A stretch of 64,000 bases of DNA from Oscillospiraceae bacterium (GCA_017435565.1 JAFSEU010000002.1:53832-117831), one strand, 5' to 3'; positions 36,808 through 45,170 are shown, counted from the first letter of the stretch. A program made the numbers and translations. The notes: a model not told the origin generated them from the sequence alone.

Positions 36808-36883
36808 GGGGCATTAGCGCAGCTGGGAGCGCACCACACTGGCAGTGTGGGGGTCAGGGGTTCGAATCCCCTATGCTCCACCA
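36808..36883 (+). tRNA. tRNA-Ala(GGC)
   Basis: The acceptor pairs GGGGCAT with ATGCTCC, the anticodon stem is CCACA/TGTGG with loop CTGGCAG (anticodon GGC, for GCC/GCU), and the T-arm is GGGGTTCGAATCCCC. CCA is encoded. It lies 42 bases past tRNA-Ser, likely on one transcript. Confidence 0.96.
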
Positions 36884-36909
36884 GCCGAGTGACCTCGGCA
36901 CGACATTTT

Positions 36910-36939
36910 CGGGCTTCACTTTGTGATGCTCGATTTTTG
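36910..36939 (+). terminator. Terminator of the tRNA-Ser/Ala unit
   Basis: CGGGCTTCAC (36910-36919) pairs with GTGATGCTCG (36923-36932), with one wobble and one mismatch and a 3-base loop, followed by ATTTTTG on the plus strand. A smaller hairpin (GCCGAG/CTCGGC) lies directly after the tRNA at 36884-36899. Confidence 0.65.
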
Positions 36940-37054
36940 TTTTATCACGACCATTTTGGTTATTTATTTCATAATGATAAACCGGACAGCCAATCGCAGG
37001 ACGATTTTCGGATATCACATTTGTAAAACTTGCTTTCTTATTAAACCAAATGAT

Positions 37055-37085
37055 AAAACGGAGCGCTACAACACGCTCCGTTTTT
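37055..37085. terminator. Bidirectional terminator
   Basis: ACGGAGCG (37058-37065) pairs with CGCTCCGT (37074-37081). There are T-runs on both strands, TTTTT to the right and TTTT to the left on the minus strand. It ends the galT/Big2 unit and backs up the tRNA terminator. Confidence 0.85.
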
Positions 37086-37098
37086 CAGTTATACAGAT

Positions 37099-37887
37099 TC
37101 AATCATAAACTTTTGTGAAAACACAGCCTATATTTGCCATTCGCACTTGAATTTCTTTCTTGGTATCGTCATCAATTTCAACGCACGGGATAACAATGTT
37201 ATTATAAACATCGACGCAATCACGCTTGGGAACGCCGCCTTTATACTCATGTGAATTGGCAATCATATGGCGTTGCATTTTATTAACCTTCAGCGCTTTG
37301 AGAAAATCCTCAGCTGTCTGCTGACAAGGGTTTATCGAAAGCTGGCTGAGGGTATTCTTGATTTGGCAGACTTTTCTGACAGACGAAACAGATACTGAAA
37401 ACGTAATAACAAAGAAAACAGCAAATACAGCAAAAGGAATAAGCATCAGCTTTATAGTCGAATTATCAAATAATCCAGAACTTTTATCCGTCTCGGAATT
37501 ATTGTTATTTGTTTCTTTAGCCGGCTGCGTCGCAGCAATCGGAACAGTCACATCATAGCGATAGACTTCGTTCATATTCGCAGAGCCTACAAACACAACA
37601 TAAGCACTGCCCCCGCCTTTTGCTGTTACATCACCTGTTTCAGACACAGTAACAACGGATGTATCACTTGAAGCAGCATATGCCCCTTCATAAGAAAGCC
37701 AAATCGCAGCGGTAGGCGTGTGCGACTCTCCGACTTCGAGCGAAAATGTGTTTAATCCGTTTGGAGAAAATCCTTCGGTATATGCATCAAAGTCAATATC
37801 AGTTTCAGCAAGGCAAGTAATATTGACAGACAATGCAAATATCACCACAAAAAGAAGGTTAATAACAGCTTGAAATTTATGTTTCAT
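37099..37887 (-). CDS. Membrane protein with extracellular Big2-like domain
   Basis: From the ATG with an AAAGGATG site the protein has 262 residues. An N-terminal signal peptide ends near NITCLAET. A Big2-like Ig domain follows (about 30-110, with SLEVGESHTPTA, SSDTSVVTVSETGDVTAKGGG and AYVVFVG). Then come an Asn-rich linker, one transmembrane helix (about 145-170) and a cytoplasmic C-terminal part of about 90 residues with no match I know. The mix of a cell-surface domain and a sizeable intracellular part suggests sensing or anchoring. It directly follows galT, 17 bases apart. Confidence 0.7.
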   Translation of the reverse strand: MKHKFQAVINLLFVVIFALSVNITCLAETDIDFDAYTEGFSPNGLNTFSLEVGESHTPTAAIWLSYEGAYAASSDTSVVTVSETGDVTAKGGGSAYVVFVGSANMNEVYRYDVTVPIAATQPAKETNNNNSETDKSSGLFDNSTIKLMLIPFAVFAVFFVITFSVSVSSVRKVCQIKNTLSQLSINPCQQTAEDFLKALKVNKMQRHMIANSHEYKGGVPKRDCVDVYNNIVIPCVEIDDDTKKEIQVRMANIGCVFTKVYD

Positions 37888-37904
37888 AATACATCCTTTC
37901 AAAA

Positions 37905-39398
37905 TCAAAGAATACTAACAAATTTCTTAAATGCATCAAAGCCTTTTGCATCACGCTTGAAAACGCCTGCGTCCATGAGCACTTCAAGGAACACCTTTCC
38001 GATTTCATTTTCAAGAATCATTCTGACGTTGTTTTCGTTGATATCATCATACGATGCTGACACAGCATTAAGCCACTCGCTATGCATGGAAATTGTACTG
38101 TCATCAGAAATATCACGTTTTTCAAGAAGCGCTTTTTCAAGAAGAGGAAGCTCTTTTGAAAGGCGTGCAGGCAAAACCGCAAGACCCATTACTTCAATAA
38201 GCCCTATATTTTCCTTTTTGATATGATGTAGGGCAGGGTTTGGATGGAAAACGCCAAGAGGTCTGTCTTCTGTTGTAATGTTATTGCGCAATACTAAGTC
38301 ACACTCGAACAACTCTCCCCTTTTGCGTACAATCGGTGTGATTGTATTATGCGGAATATCACCAGTATGCGAATAGATTCCAACATTGTCGTCAGAATAA
38401 GCACGCCATTTCTTTAAAATATGTGCGCAGAGCTTTTCTATGTTGCTTCGATTTGAAGAATCAACCCTTATTACCGACATAGGCCATTTGATAATCGAGC
38501 ATTCAACATCATCGAAGCCGTCAACCTTAAAACAAAACTCGCTTTCAGCTTTTTCCATTGCGAAGGTGTAGTTTCCGCCCTGAAAATGCTCGTGACTTAA
38601 AATTGAGCCGCCGACAATCGGCAAATCTGCATTTGAACCAACAAAATAGTGCGGCAGAATTTCTGTAATATCAAAAAGCTTTTTGAAAACATCATCATCG
38701 ATCTGCATAGGGATATGCTTTTCGTTGAATATTATACAATGCTCATTGTAATATCCGTAGGGTGAATACTGAAAAAACCAGTTTTCATTGAGCACATTCA
38801 TCGGTATTGGCACAAGATTCTGCCTTGCATTGTGACCAATTCTGCCCTGATAACCCGAATTATCAATACAAAGCTGACATTTAGGATATTTTGTTGAAAC
38901 AGCTTTGCCGGCATTGGCAATATCCCGCGGGTCCTTTTCAGGCTTTGAGCAATTTATAGTTATATCAAGCGTACCGTAATCACAGTCAAATTTCCATTTC
39001 AGATCCTTTGCAATTCTTCCTGCTCTGACATAATTAAGCTTTTTGCTGTAATCGTAATAATTATCGGTAGCAGTTGCGGGAGAAGTATCGTAATCATTTT
39101 TGAATTTAGCAATTATTTCTCTTGGAAAAGCGCAGAGAACGCCCATAATTTTTGTATCAAACAAATCTCTTGATTCATTTGTATCGGTAATAATCTCAGA
39201 GCTTACTGCATATTCAACCATTTCGTTTAATATATCATCAATGCAATCATACGGATAAACTTCAGTACAATCTTCCCACTCGTGTTTTTCAAAGCAGGCA
39301 AGAAGAAGATTCCTTGCATATACCTTATCACAATTCTGAATAAGTGAGTTGATTATGGCATATTCAGTCAAAGCGTTGATTAAAGCTTCAATTCTCAT
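37905..39398 (-). CDS. galT: Class II galactose-1-phosphate uridylyltransferase
   Basis: This Leloir-pathway enzyme exchanges UDP between glucose and galactose phosphates. The 497-residue protein belongs to the long Firmicutes form rather than the HPHxQ type of E. coli. It has CQLCIDNSGYQGRIGHNARQ near 180, WFFQYSPYGYYNEHCI, and GGSILSHEHFQGGNY near 285 with the catalytic histidine region. The ATG at 39398 follows AAGGGTGG. No galK or galE is adjacent, so galactose genes are scattered or the enzyme serves another hexose. Confidence 0.92.
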   Translation of the reverse strand: MRIEALINALTEYAIINSLIQNCDKVYARNLLLACFEKHEWEDCTEVYPYDCIDDILNEMVEYAVSSEIITDTNESRDLFDTKIMGVLCAFPREIIAKFKNDYDTSPATATDNYYDYSKKLNYVRAGRIAKDLKWKFDCDYGTLDITINCSKPEKDPRDIANAGKAVSTKYPKCQLCIDNSGYQGRIGHNARQNLVPIPMNVLNENWFFQYSPYGYYNEHCIIFNEKHIPMQIDDDVFKKLFDITEILPHYFVGSNADLPIVGGSILSHEHFQGGNYTFAMEKAESEFCFKVDGFDDVECSIIKWPMSVIRVDSSNRSNIEKLCAHILKKWRAYSDDNVGIYSHTGDIPHNTITPIVRKRGELFECDLVLRNNITTEDRPLGVFHPNPALHHIKKENIGLIEVMGLAVLPARLSKELPLLEKALLEKRDISDDSTISMHSEWLNAVSASYDDINENNVRMILENEIGKVFLEVLMDAGVFKRDAKGFDAFKKFVSIL

Positions 39399-39439
39399 AT
39401 TATGTACCACCCTTTGTCAACATAATTGCTTAAAATACA

Positions 39440-39469
39440 GAAAAACGGACTTCACAGAAGTGAAGCCCG
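39440..39469 (-). terminator. Terminator after tRNA-Leu
   Basis: On the minus strand CGGGCTTCAC (39460-39469) pairs with GTGAAGTCCG (39446-39455) around a TTCT loop, followed by five T. Confidence 0.8.
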
Positions 39470-39492
39470 AATCTCACCCGACATAAGGTCGG

Positions 39493-39579
39493 TGGTGCCG
39501 CTGACCGGGCTTGAACCGGTACGGTATCGCTACCGAGGGATTTTAAGTCCCTTGTGTCTGCCAATTCCACCACAGCGGC
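39493..39579 (-). tRNA. tRNA-Leu(TAA)
   Basis: The minus strand has an acceptor GCCGCTG…CAGCGGC, an anticodon stem AGGGA/TCCCT with loop CTTAAAA (anticodon UAA), a class II variable arm (CGGTAGCGATACCG) and the T-arm CCGGTTCAAGCCCGG. CCA is encoded at 39493-39495. Confidence 0.96.
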
Positions 39580-39589
39580 TAACTTAGTT

Positions 39590-39618
39590 ATTATATCGCA
39601 GAAATTGTAAATTGTCAA
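39590..39618 (-). promoter_or_regulatory. Consensus promoter for tRNA-Leu
   Basis: A perfect TTGACA (39613-39618) and a perfect TATAAT (39590-39595) have a 17-base spacer on the minus strand, 10 bases before the tRNA 5' end. Confidence 0.9.
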
Positions 39619-39641
39619 GCACAAAATACAACAAATTTATA

Positions 39642-39681
39642 TCCCGAACTGTATTAGTGCAATGCACAATGCAGTCCGGGA
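39642..39681 (-). terminator. Long hairpin after folD
   Basis: Two arms of 20 and 19 bases (39642-39661 and 39663-39681) pair nearly end to end with almost no loop. On the minus-strand RNA the differences are two G-U wobbles and a one-base bulge; on the plus strand these would be mismatches, so the structure belongs to the folD transcript. No clean T-run follows, so it may be a weak terminator or an mRNA 3'-end stabiliser. Confidence 0.55.
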
Positions 39682-39692
39682 CAGCAAATCAG

Positions 39693-40547
39693 TTATTTAA
39701 TGTTATAAAACATTTTTGCAGCATTAAGGGTATTAACCATAAGCATAGCCCTGGTCATAAGTCCGACGCCGCCGGGTACGGGTGTTATGTAACCTGCAAC
39801 CTTTGAAACCTCGTCAAAATCGACGTCACCGCAAAGCTTTCCTTCTTCATTGCGGTTCATACCAACATCAATTACAACTGCGCCTTCTTTTACCATATCG
39901 ACTGTAACAAACTTAGCTCTGCCGACAGCGGCCACAAGAATATCGGCATTTTTGCAGATGTCCTTAAGATTCTGCGTTTTTGAATGGCATATAGTAACAG
40001 TGCCGTTTTCGTGAAGAAGCAGCATAGCCATAGGCTTTCCGACGATATTGCTTCTTCCGATGACAACGCAATTCTTGCCGCATACATCAACACCTGTTGA
40101 GTGTATAAGCTCCATTACACCTGCAGGCGTGCATGGAAGAAACGAATAATCGCCAATCATAATGTTTCCGACATTTTCAGCATGGAATGCATCAACGTCT
40201 TTTTTAGGCGAAATTGTGTTGATTACAGCCTTTTCATCAATTTGTGACGGTAATGGCAACTGAACAAGAATGCCGTGGATCGAATCATCAGCATTAAGCT
40301 TCTCGACCAAAGCAATAAGCTCGCATTGAGTTGTGTCTTCTGCGAGAGCATATTCTCGTGAAACAAAACCGACTTCTTCACAATCTCTCTTTTTGCCGTC
40401 TACATAAACCCTTGAGGCCTGATTGTTGCCTACGATAATTACAGCAAGACCGATTTCAACGCCCTGCTCCTTAAGAGCAAGAGTTTCCTGTCTTACTCTG
40501 TCTTTAACCTGTGCGGAAACAACCTTTCCGCTGATAATATTTGCCAT
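39693..40547 (-). CDS. folD: Bifunctional methylenetetrahydrofolate dehydrogenase/cyclohydrolase
   Basis: FolD interconverts 5,10-methylene- and 10-formyl-tetrahydrofolate, supplying the formyl donor for Fmt and purines. The 284-residue protein has the catalytic Lys in YVDGKKRDC near 55, GILVQLPLP near 98, CTPAGVMEL, the NADP loop GRSNIVGKPMA near 165, and the PVPGGVGLMTRAML end. It closes the ymfF-ymfH-lgt-coiled coil-folD string. Confidence 0.95.
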   Translation of the reverse strand: MANIISGKVVSAQVKDRVRQETLALKEQGVEIGLAVIIVGNNQASRVYVDGKKRDCEEVGFVSREYALAEDTTQCELIALVEKLNADDSIHGILVQLPLPSQIDEKAVINTISPKKDVDAFHAENVGNIMIGDYSFLPCTPAGVMELIHSTGVDVCGKNCVVIGRSNIVGKPMAMLLLHENGTVTICHSKTQNLKDICKNADILVAAVGRAKFVTVDMVKEGAVVIDVGMNRNEEGKLCGDVDFDEVSKVAGYITPVPGGVGLMTRAMLMVNTLNAAKMFYNIK

Positions 40548-40565
40548 AAAAACTCTCCGTAAAAA

Positions 40566-41048
40566 TTATTCTTCTTCTGTTGCTTCCAAAGCCTTTTTGG
40601 CTTCTTTGACGTTCTGCTTAGCTGCCTTGTAAGCCGCATTATCAGCCTTGCTCTTCTTATTAAGGTCTTTAAGCTTTTTCTTAGCAGAATAAACCTTTTC
40701 TTTGGCAACACTCTTAGCCTTTTTTGTGTCACTCAAAAGCTTCTTGATATCCTTCATATTCTTTTTAGAAGCCTTGGCCTTGCGCTTGGCTTCCTGTGTT
40801 TCCAGCTTCTTGTCTGAAGTATCAGCTTTTGCGACAATATCTGCATTGGCAGCGTCAGCCTTTGCAGCAGCTTTAGCCTGCTTGAGATCCTTTTTGATTT
40901 GCTTGATTTGCGCTTTAAGATTCTTGTAGTTTTCTACAGTTTCTTTCACACGCTTTTCCGCAGCTCTTACCTCATACTTGGTTTCCTTAACTTCGAGCTT
41001 TGCGTCATTTGCAGCTTCCTGCGCATTCTGAACATTCAATTCTGACAT
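40566..41048 (-). CDS. Lysine/alanine-rich coiled-coil protein
   Basis: The 160-residue protein is almost entirely Ala, Lys, Glu, Asp and Gln in a continuous helical pattern (for example NYKNLKAQIKQIKKDLKQA and AKRKAKASKKNMKDIKKL), with no signal peptide or membrane segment. It is strongly basic overall, with an acidic last few residues (ATEEE). It may be a cytoplasmic coiled coil or a nucleic-acid-binding helix of the histone-H1-like type; sequence cannot decide. A good GGAGG ribosome binding site supports it as a real gene. It lies between lgt and folD. Confidence 0.75.
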   Translation of the reverse strand: MSELNVQNAQEAANDAKLEVKETKYEVRAAEKRVKETVENYKNLKAQIKQIKKDLKQAKAAAKADAANADIVAKADTSDKKLETQEAKRKAKASKKNMKDIKKLLSDTKKAKSVAKEKVYSAKKKLKDLNKKSKADNAAYKAAKQNVKEAKKALEATEEE

Positions 41049-41067
41049 TTTTTATTCCTCCAAAATT

Positions 41068-42186
41068 TTAAATTTCATTATCCGAAACGACATCATTGTC
41101 GTTATCATCATTTTCATCATCCGATACATCTTCACAGTTTTCTTCGGAAGATTGAACATCGGCATCATCTTCATCATTTTCCGCAGCGTCTACAGATTCG
41201 TCAGCATCCTCAGAACCATCATTCTTTTTATGCTTGCTGTTTTCAAGTTTCTGCGCCGCAAGCTCCATTTCCTGCTTGAACTCATCAGTATCAGCGTACA
41301 TAACATAGTCAGTGCCAAGCTGTTTTACCTTTTGGCGCATAACCAGAATCACAATAAATGCTGCAACACATGAAATTGCTGCAAGCACCTGCGAAACTCT
41401 CATAGTTCCGATTGTCAGGCTGTCAAGTCGGAGTCCTTCGATAAAGGCTCTGCCAAGACCGTACCAGCAAACATATGAAAGGAAAACCTCGCCATCAAAT
41501 TTTCTTCTTTTGGAAATCACGAAAAATATGAGAAGAAAACCGACAAAATTCCAGATTGATTCATAAAGAAAGCAGGGATGGAAGGTTGCTTCAGTTGTGC
41601 TAAAGGTCAAATCAGTATTTGACGAAGCCCAGTTGACCATTCTTTCACTTGTCATTCCCCAGGGAAGGTCAGTAACTGTACCGAAAGCTTCGTGGTTGCA
41701 GAAATTTCCCCATCTGCCGATACATTGACCGATCAAAAAGCTCATTCCCGCAACATCAAGAAGCGGTAAAACCTTAACTTTGCGGATTTTTGCCATTATG
41801 CAGCCAAAGAGAAGTGCTCCGATAATTCCGCCATAAATTGCAAGACCGCCGCTTCTGATGTCAATAACATCCTTAAAGGTTTTATATGATTCAATCTCCA
41901 TTATGACATAATAAAGACGTGCACCAATGATACCTCCGAAAATTCCTGCAATTACACAGTCAATACCTTTGTCAGGATCAACGCCGAATTTTTTCATCTG
42001 TGAAAATCCGAAAACCATTGCAAGAATCATTCCCAGCGTGATGATAACGCCGTACCAGGCAATATCATAACCGCCGATTGTAAACGCTACGCTGTCAACA
42101 TCAAATTGCAGATTTAGCCTTGGAAATTTGATTAAATTTTCTGTCGATTCGGCAACTGCTGCTGCCGCTGTTGTTGCTGTCGTCAC
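41068..42186 (-). CDS. lgt: Prolipoprotein diacylglyceryl transferase
   Basis: Lgt attaches diacylglycerol to the lipobox cysteine, the first step in maturing lipoproteins such as the three in this window. The 372-residue protein has seven or so membrane helices and the Lgt signature GRWGNFCNHEAFG near 157. It also has an acidic, low-complexity C-terminal tail of about 75 residues (DDENDDNDNDVVSDNE) that most Lgt proteins lack, and an Ala/Thr-rich N-terminal extension. Start is GTG with an AAAGGAG site. Confidence 0.94.
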   Translation of the reverse strand: MTTATTAAAAVAESTENLIKFPRLNLQFDVDSVAFTIGGYDIAWYGVIITLGMILAMVFGFSQMKKFGVDPDKGIDCVIAGIFGGIIGARLYYVIMEIESYKTFKDVIDIRSGGLAIYGGIIGALLFGCIMAKIRKVKVLPLLDVAGMSFLIGQCIGRWGNFCNHEAFGTVTDLPWGMTSERMVNWASSNTDLTFSTTEATFHPCFLYESIWNFVGFLLIFFVISKRRKFDGEVFLSYVCWYGLGRAFIEGLRLDSLTIGTMRVSQVLAAISCVAAFIVILVMRQKVKQLGTDYVMYADTDEFKQEMELAAQKLENSKHKKNDGSEDADESVDAAENDEDDADVQSSEENCEDVSDDENDDNDNDVVSDNEI

Positions 42187-42212
42187 TGTAGTTTTGCTCC
42201 TTTGTTTATGGT

Positions 42213-43496
42213 TTAATTGCTTTTGATAACTGAAATTGCTTTGTTATCGGTATCAAAGCGTTCAAGAAGGCATTTTTGAACGTCATCAAATGTCATTTCT
42301 GAAATCAGCGAAATATCATCAAAAGGGGTAACCTTTGCAAAATAAGAATTTATCAGGCTGTTTGCTACTGCTTCAACATTATCCCAGTTTCTGATTTTTG
42401 AGCCATAAAGCGACTTCTTCAATTCTTCAAAACGAGATTCATCAAGACCGTGCATCTTAGCCTTTTCAATTTCTTCACAGATTCTGTTCTGAACATACAT
42501 AGGGTCTTTCGACTCACCGCCGAAAATAGAAACGAAATATCCGTCACCGCAGAAAATTTCGGTATAGAATGAGTTATTGATATAGCCCTCACTGAGAAGC
42601 GACTTATAGAGAGGCGAGCTCGAATCAGCAAGCATAGAAATCGCAAACCACGCTTCAAGTTCAGCTTTGAGCAGCTCTCTTCCTGTTACATCAGCTGATT
42701 TGAAGCCGATGTTGAATATGGGGGTACCGACAGGAAGAATTGCCTCAACATATTCATCCTTGACTTTTTCAGGTTCATCGGGAAATACCGTTTCAAGGCC
42801 CTCATTTTCACAGGGCTTGCAAAGCTTGTCACAGATTTCTATAACCTTATCTTCATCAACGTTTCCGGCAAGCGAAAGCACCATATTGTGCAGGTTGTAA
42901 AATGTATAATAGCATTTATAAAGAAGGTCGGCGTCAATCTGAGCTATGGAATCAACTGTGCCTGCAACATCGATTCTGACAGGGTGATTATGATAAACAG
43001 CCTTCAGAAGGTTGAAGAAAAGCACCCAATACGGATTATCATTCGTCATCTGTATTTCCTGGCCAATAATCCCTTGCTCTTTATCTACAGTTTCCTTAGT
43101 GAAATACGGTGACTGCACAAAACTCAAAAGAATTTCAAGTGATGCTTCCCAGTTATCGCTGCAGCTGAAAAGATAGCAGGTCTTGTCGAAAGTTGTATAT
43201 GCATTTCCGCTTGCTCCTGTTTTTGCATAAAGCTCAAAAACGTCTGTATCCTCATTTTCAAACAGCTTGTGCTCAAGAAAATGCGCAATGCCTTCAGGAA
43301 CTACTGTATACTCCTTATCGCCTGATTTCCTGAACATCGTATTTATCGAGCCGTATTTAGTACCGAAAAGCACCTCCGTGCTTTGAAAGCCATCCATCTT
43401 CCATACCAAGATATCAAGACCGCTTTTGTGCGAAATTTTTGTATAATACTGTCCGGTTTTCGGGCATTTTATAATTGTTTTAGTTGTTGCTGCCAT
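42213..43496 (-). CDS. ymfH: M16 zinc protease, YmfH type
   Basis: The 427-residue protein (from the ATG with GGAGGCAAGCA in front) has the inverted zinc motif HFLEH in IAHFLEHKLFE near residue 70, with the further ligand Glu about 77 residues later (VDKEQGIIGQEI). It is the catalytic half of a two-subunit M16 peptidase; the partner is encoded by the overlapping gene upstream. Substrates are unknown. In-frame codons upstream of this ATG overlap the partner's end by more than the ribosome binding site allows. Confidence 0.9.
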   Translation of the reverse strand: MAATTKTIIKCPKTGQYYTKISHKSGLDILVWKMDGFQSTEVLFGTKYGSINTMFRKSGDKEYTVVPEGIAHFLEHKLFENEDTDVFELYAKTGASGNAYTTFDKTCYLFSCSDNWEASLEILLSFVQSPYFTKETVDKEQGIIGQEIQMTNDNPYWVLFFNLLKAVYHNHPVRIDVAGTVDSIAQIDADLLYKCYYTFYNLHNMVLSLAGNVDEDKVIEICDKLCKPCENEGLETVFPDEPEKVKDEYVEAILPVGTPIFNIGFKSADVTGRELLKAELEAWFAISMLADSSSPLYKSLLSEGYINNSFYTEIFCGDGYFVSIFGGESKDPMYVQNRICEEIEKAKMHGLDESRFEELKKSLYGSKIRNWDNVEAVANSLINSYFAKVTPFDDISLISEMTFDDVQKCLLERFDTDNKAISVIKSN

Positions 43497-44751
43497 TGCT
43501 TGCCTCCATAACATAGACGGTATCGAGCTTAAGCGACGCCGCGGCATCCATAATCCTCTGCTTCGTTACACTCCTGTATCTTTCGCATTCCTGCTCAAAA
43601 TCAGTAATATCATTTTTCAGGATACGTTTGAAATAGGTCTGCGAAAGCGAGCCTGCATAGTCATCGACCATTCCGAGGCTGTTGACAATGCTTTTATACG
43701 AATTCTCCATATCTTCATCAGAAAAATTGCCGTTTTTCATATCCTCAAGCTGGTTGATAATTTCATCTTCAGCTTTTTTGATATTTGTATTATCTACACC
43801 GCTTGCGACACAAAGTGCGCCTTTTGCTTCGTTATATGAGCTTGAGCAGTAATAACAGAGACTCATTTTCTCACGCACGTTCATAAACAGCTTTGAAAAA
43901 GGAGTTGCGCCGAAAATAACATTCATATACGCCAAAGCATATCTGTCTTCCGATTCTGACTTGAAAGCCATATAAAGCTTACTTTGATTGACATCAATTC
44001 TATCGCAGACATTTTCAGTTGCTGATTTAATACTGCTCAGCGAATAATAAGCAATGTCCATCGGTGCTCTGTCAAGCTTTTCAAAGGCATCGCCGAATAA
44101 TGCCTTTACATCGTCTGCACATTCGCCGATATATGATATTTCAACCCGGGCTGTTCTGAGCATATTCTTATACGCTTCATAAACACTCTTTGTGCTGCAT
44201 TCTTCAACGAGCTCCTTTGTGCCGCTCGGAGTAAGAATATACGGCTCATTACGGAAAATAGTCCTGTTAGCGCAAATCACAGCATACGACTGCTTATCAT
44301 TGATTTCCGCCTCAATATCGTCAATAAGATTCTGCTTACGCTGTGCAAAAAGTGCACTGTCAAATTCATCATTCAACGAAGCAGGCGAAAAAATGCAATC
44401 ACAAAGCAGTTGAGTCATATCATTTGAAAGTGCTTCACCATTGAGCGTATATTTATCACCGATAAATTTGGCACTCAGAGTCATAACCTGATTATCTCCG
44501 AGCTTTGAAACATCACCCGACAGAATTGAACCGTAAAGCGCAGAAAGCTTTCTCGAAAAAGCAGCCTGAGTCGGGTAATTACTGTTAGCGCTGCTCAAAA
44601 TGTTGATTGAAAGAGCATTTTTAGAAACGCTCTTCTCATCAAGACGCATTACAAATCGCACGCTGATGTGCGAGGTTTTAAACTTTGAGTCACAAATTGT
44701 CGTAAAATATACACCGTCGGCAATTCGCTCTCTTAAAACAGATTCGGGCAT
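43480..44751 (-). CDS. ymfF: M16-family protein, YmfF type, without zinc motif
   Basis: The 423-residue protein has the M16 fold pattern: FVMRLDEKSVSKNALSINILSSAN where the zinc motif would be, an ALYGS turn, and a C-terminal half with PFSKLFMNVREKMSLCYYCSSSYN that resembles the substrate-binding R/Y motif of M16 proteins. HxxEH is absent, as expected for the non-catalytic YmfF subunit that pairs with YmfH. It overlaps ymfH by 17 bases and starts the operon, after an AAGGAGA ribosome binding site. Confidence 0.88.
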   Translation of the reverse strand: MPESVLRERIADGVYFTTICDSKFKTSHISVRFVMRLDEKSVSKNALSINILSSANSNYPTQAAFSRKLSALYGSILSGDVSKLGDNQVMTLSAKFIGDKYTLNGEALSNDMTQLLCDCIFSPASLNDEFDSALFAQRKQNLIDDIEAEINDKQSYAVICANRTIFRNEPYILTPSGTKELVEECSTKSVYEAYKNMLRTARVEISYIGECADDVKALFGDAFEKLDRAPMDIAYYSLSSIKSATENVCDRIDVNQSKLYMAFKSESEDRYALAYMNVIFGATPFSKLFMNVREKMSLCYYCSSSYNEAKGALCVASGVDNTNIKKAEDEIINQLEDMKNGNFSDEDMENSYKSIVNSLGMVDDYAGSLSQTYFKRILKNDITDFEQECERYRSVTKQRIMDAAASLKLDTVYVMEASNGSNN

Positions 44752-45008
44752 TTGATATTCTCCTTAAAGATTATATTTTTGTTGTTTAATTTATCTTAAA
44801 TGCTCTGATTTTATTTAGAATATGCCATATTATGTAGTATAACATATTTAGCTGAAAATTGCCATAGTTTTTTGAAAAATATTTATTTTTAATAATTTGT
44901 CGCTAAATCACTTTGAAAAGAGAATAAATGAGATATAATTTTTTCAAGTGCAAATCAACATTATATTCATCGTAAGGCAAATTAGACTTCAATCAATTAT
45001 AATGATCT
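44752..45008. other. AT-rich intergenic region upstream of ymfF
   Basis: About 260 bases, very AT-rich, hold no gene I can support. On the minus strand an extended -10 (TGT-TATACT, with TATACT at 44836-44841) is the best promoter for ymfF. On the plus strand a TATAAT at 44934-44939 with a weak TTGAAA 15 bases upstream could start a short transcript that would end at the hairpin at 45009-45049. Confidence 0.45.
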
Positions 45009-45049
45009 AAAAAAACAAAACGGACTTCAAAAAATGAAGTCCGTTTTGT
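45009..45049. terminator. Bidirectional terminator after tRNA-Cys
   Basis: A 15-bp perfect stem (45015-45029 with 45035-45049) has a 5-base loop. T-rich sequence follows on both strands, with seven T on the minus strand. It ends tRNA-Cys. Confidence 0.9.
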
Positions 45050-45051
45050 TT

Positions 45052-45125
45052 TGGAGGCGCCAACCGGATTTGAACCGGTGATCACGGTGTTGCAGACCAT
45101 TGCCTTACCACTTGGCTATAGCGCC
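45052..45125 (-). tRNA. tRNA-Cys(GCA)
   Basis: The minus strand reads acceptor GGCGCTA…TGGCGCC, anticodon stem ATGGT/ACCGT with loop CTGCAAC (anticodon GCA), T-arm CCGGTTCAAATCCGG, and discriminator T with encoded CCA. Length is 74 bases. It is very like Bacillus tRNA-Cys. Confidence 0.96.
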
Positions 45126-45141
45126 TCATCAACGCTAATAT

Positions 45142-45170
45142 ATTATATACCAATTATAAGCATTTGTCAA
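45142..45170 (-). promoter_or_regulatory. Consensus promoter for tRNA-Cys
   Basis: A perfect TTGACA (45165-45170) and a perfect TATAAT (45142-45147), spacer 17, on the minus strand, 16 bases upstream of the tRNA. Confidence 0.9.

Noticed and set aside
36633..36881. Minus-strand open frame across both tRNA genes, with GGDGGIRTH and GFEPLTP
   Set aside because: It is the antisense of tRNA-Ser and tRNA-Ala. These peptide strings are well-known false proteins from antisense tRNA translation.
36661..37026. Plus-strand open frame covering the two tRNA genes
   Set aside because: It is translation of the tRNA genes themselves, with no ribosome binding site.
39430..39624. Minus-strand open frame with VVELADTRDLKSLGS
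   Set aside because: It is translation of tRNA-Leu, a frequent false annotation; the interval holds the tRNA, its promoter and its terminator.
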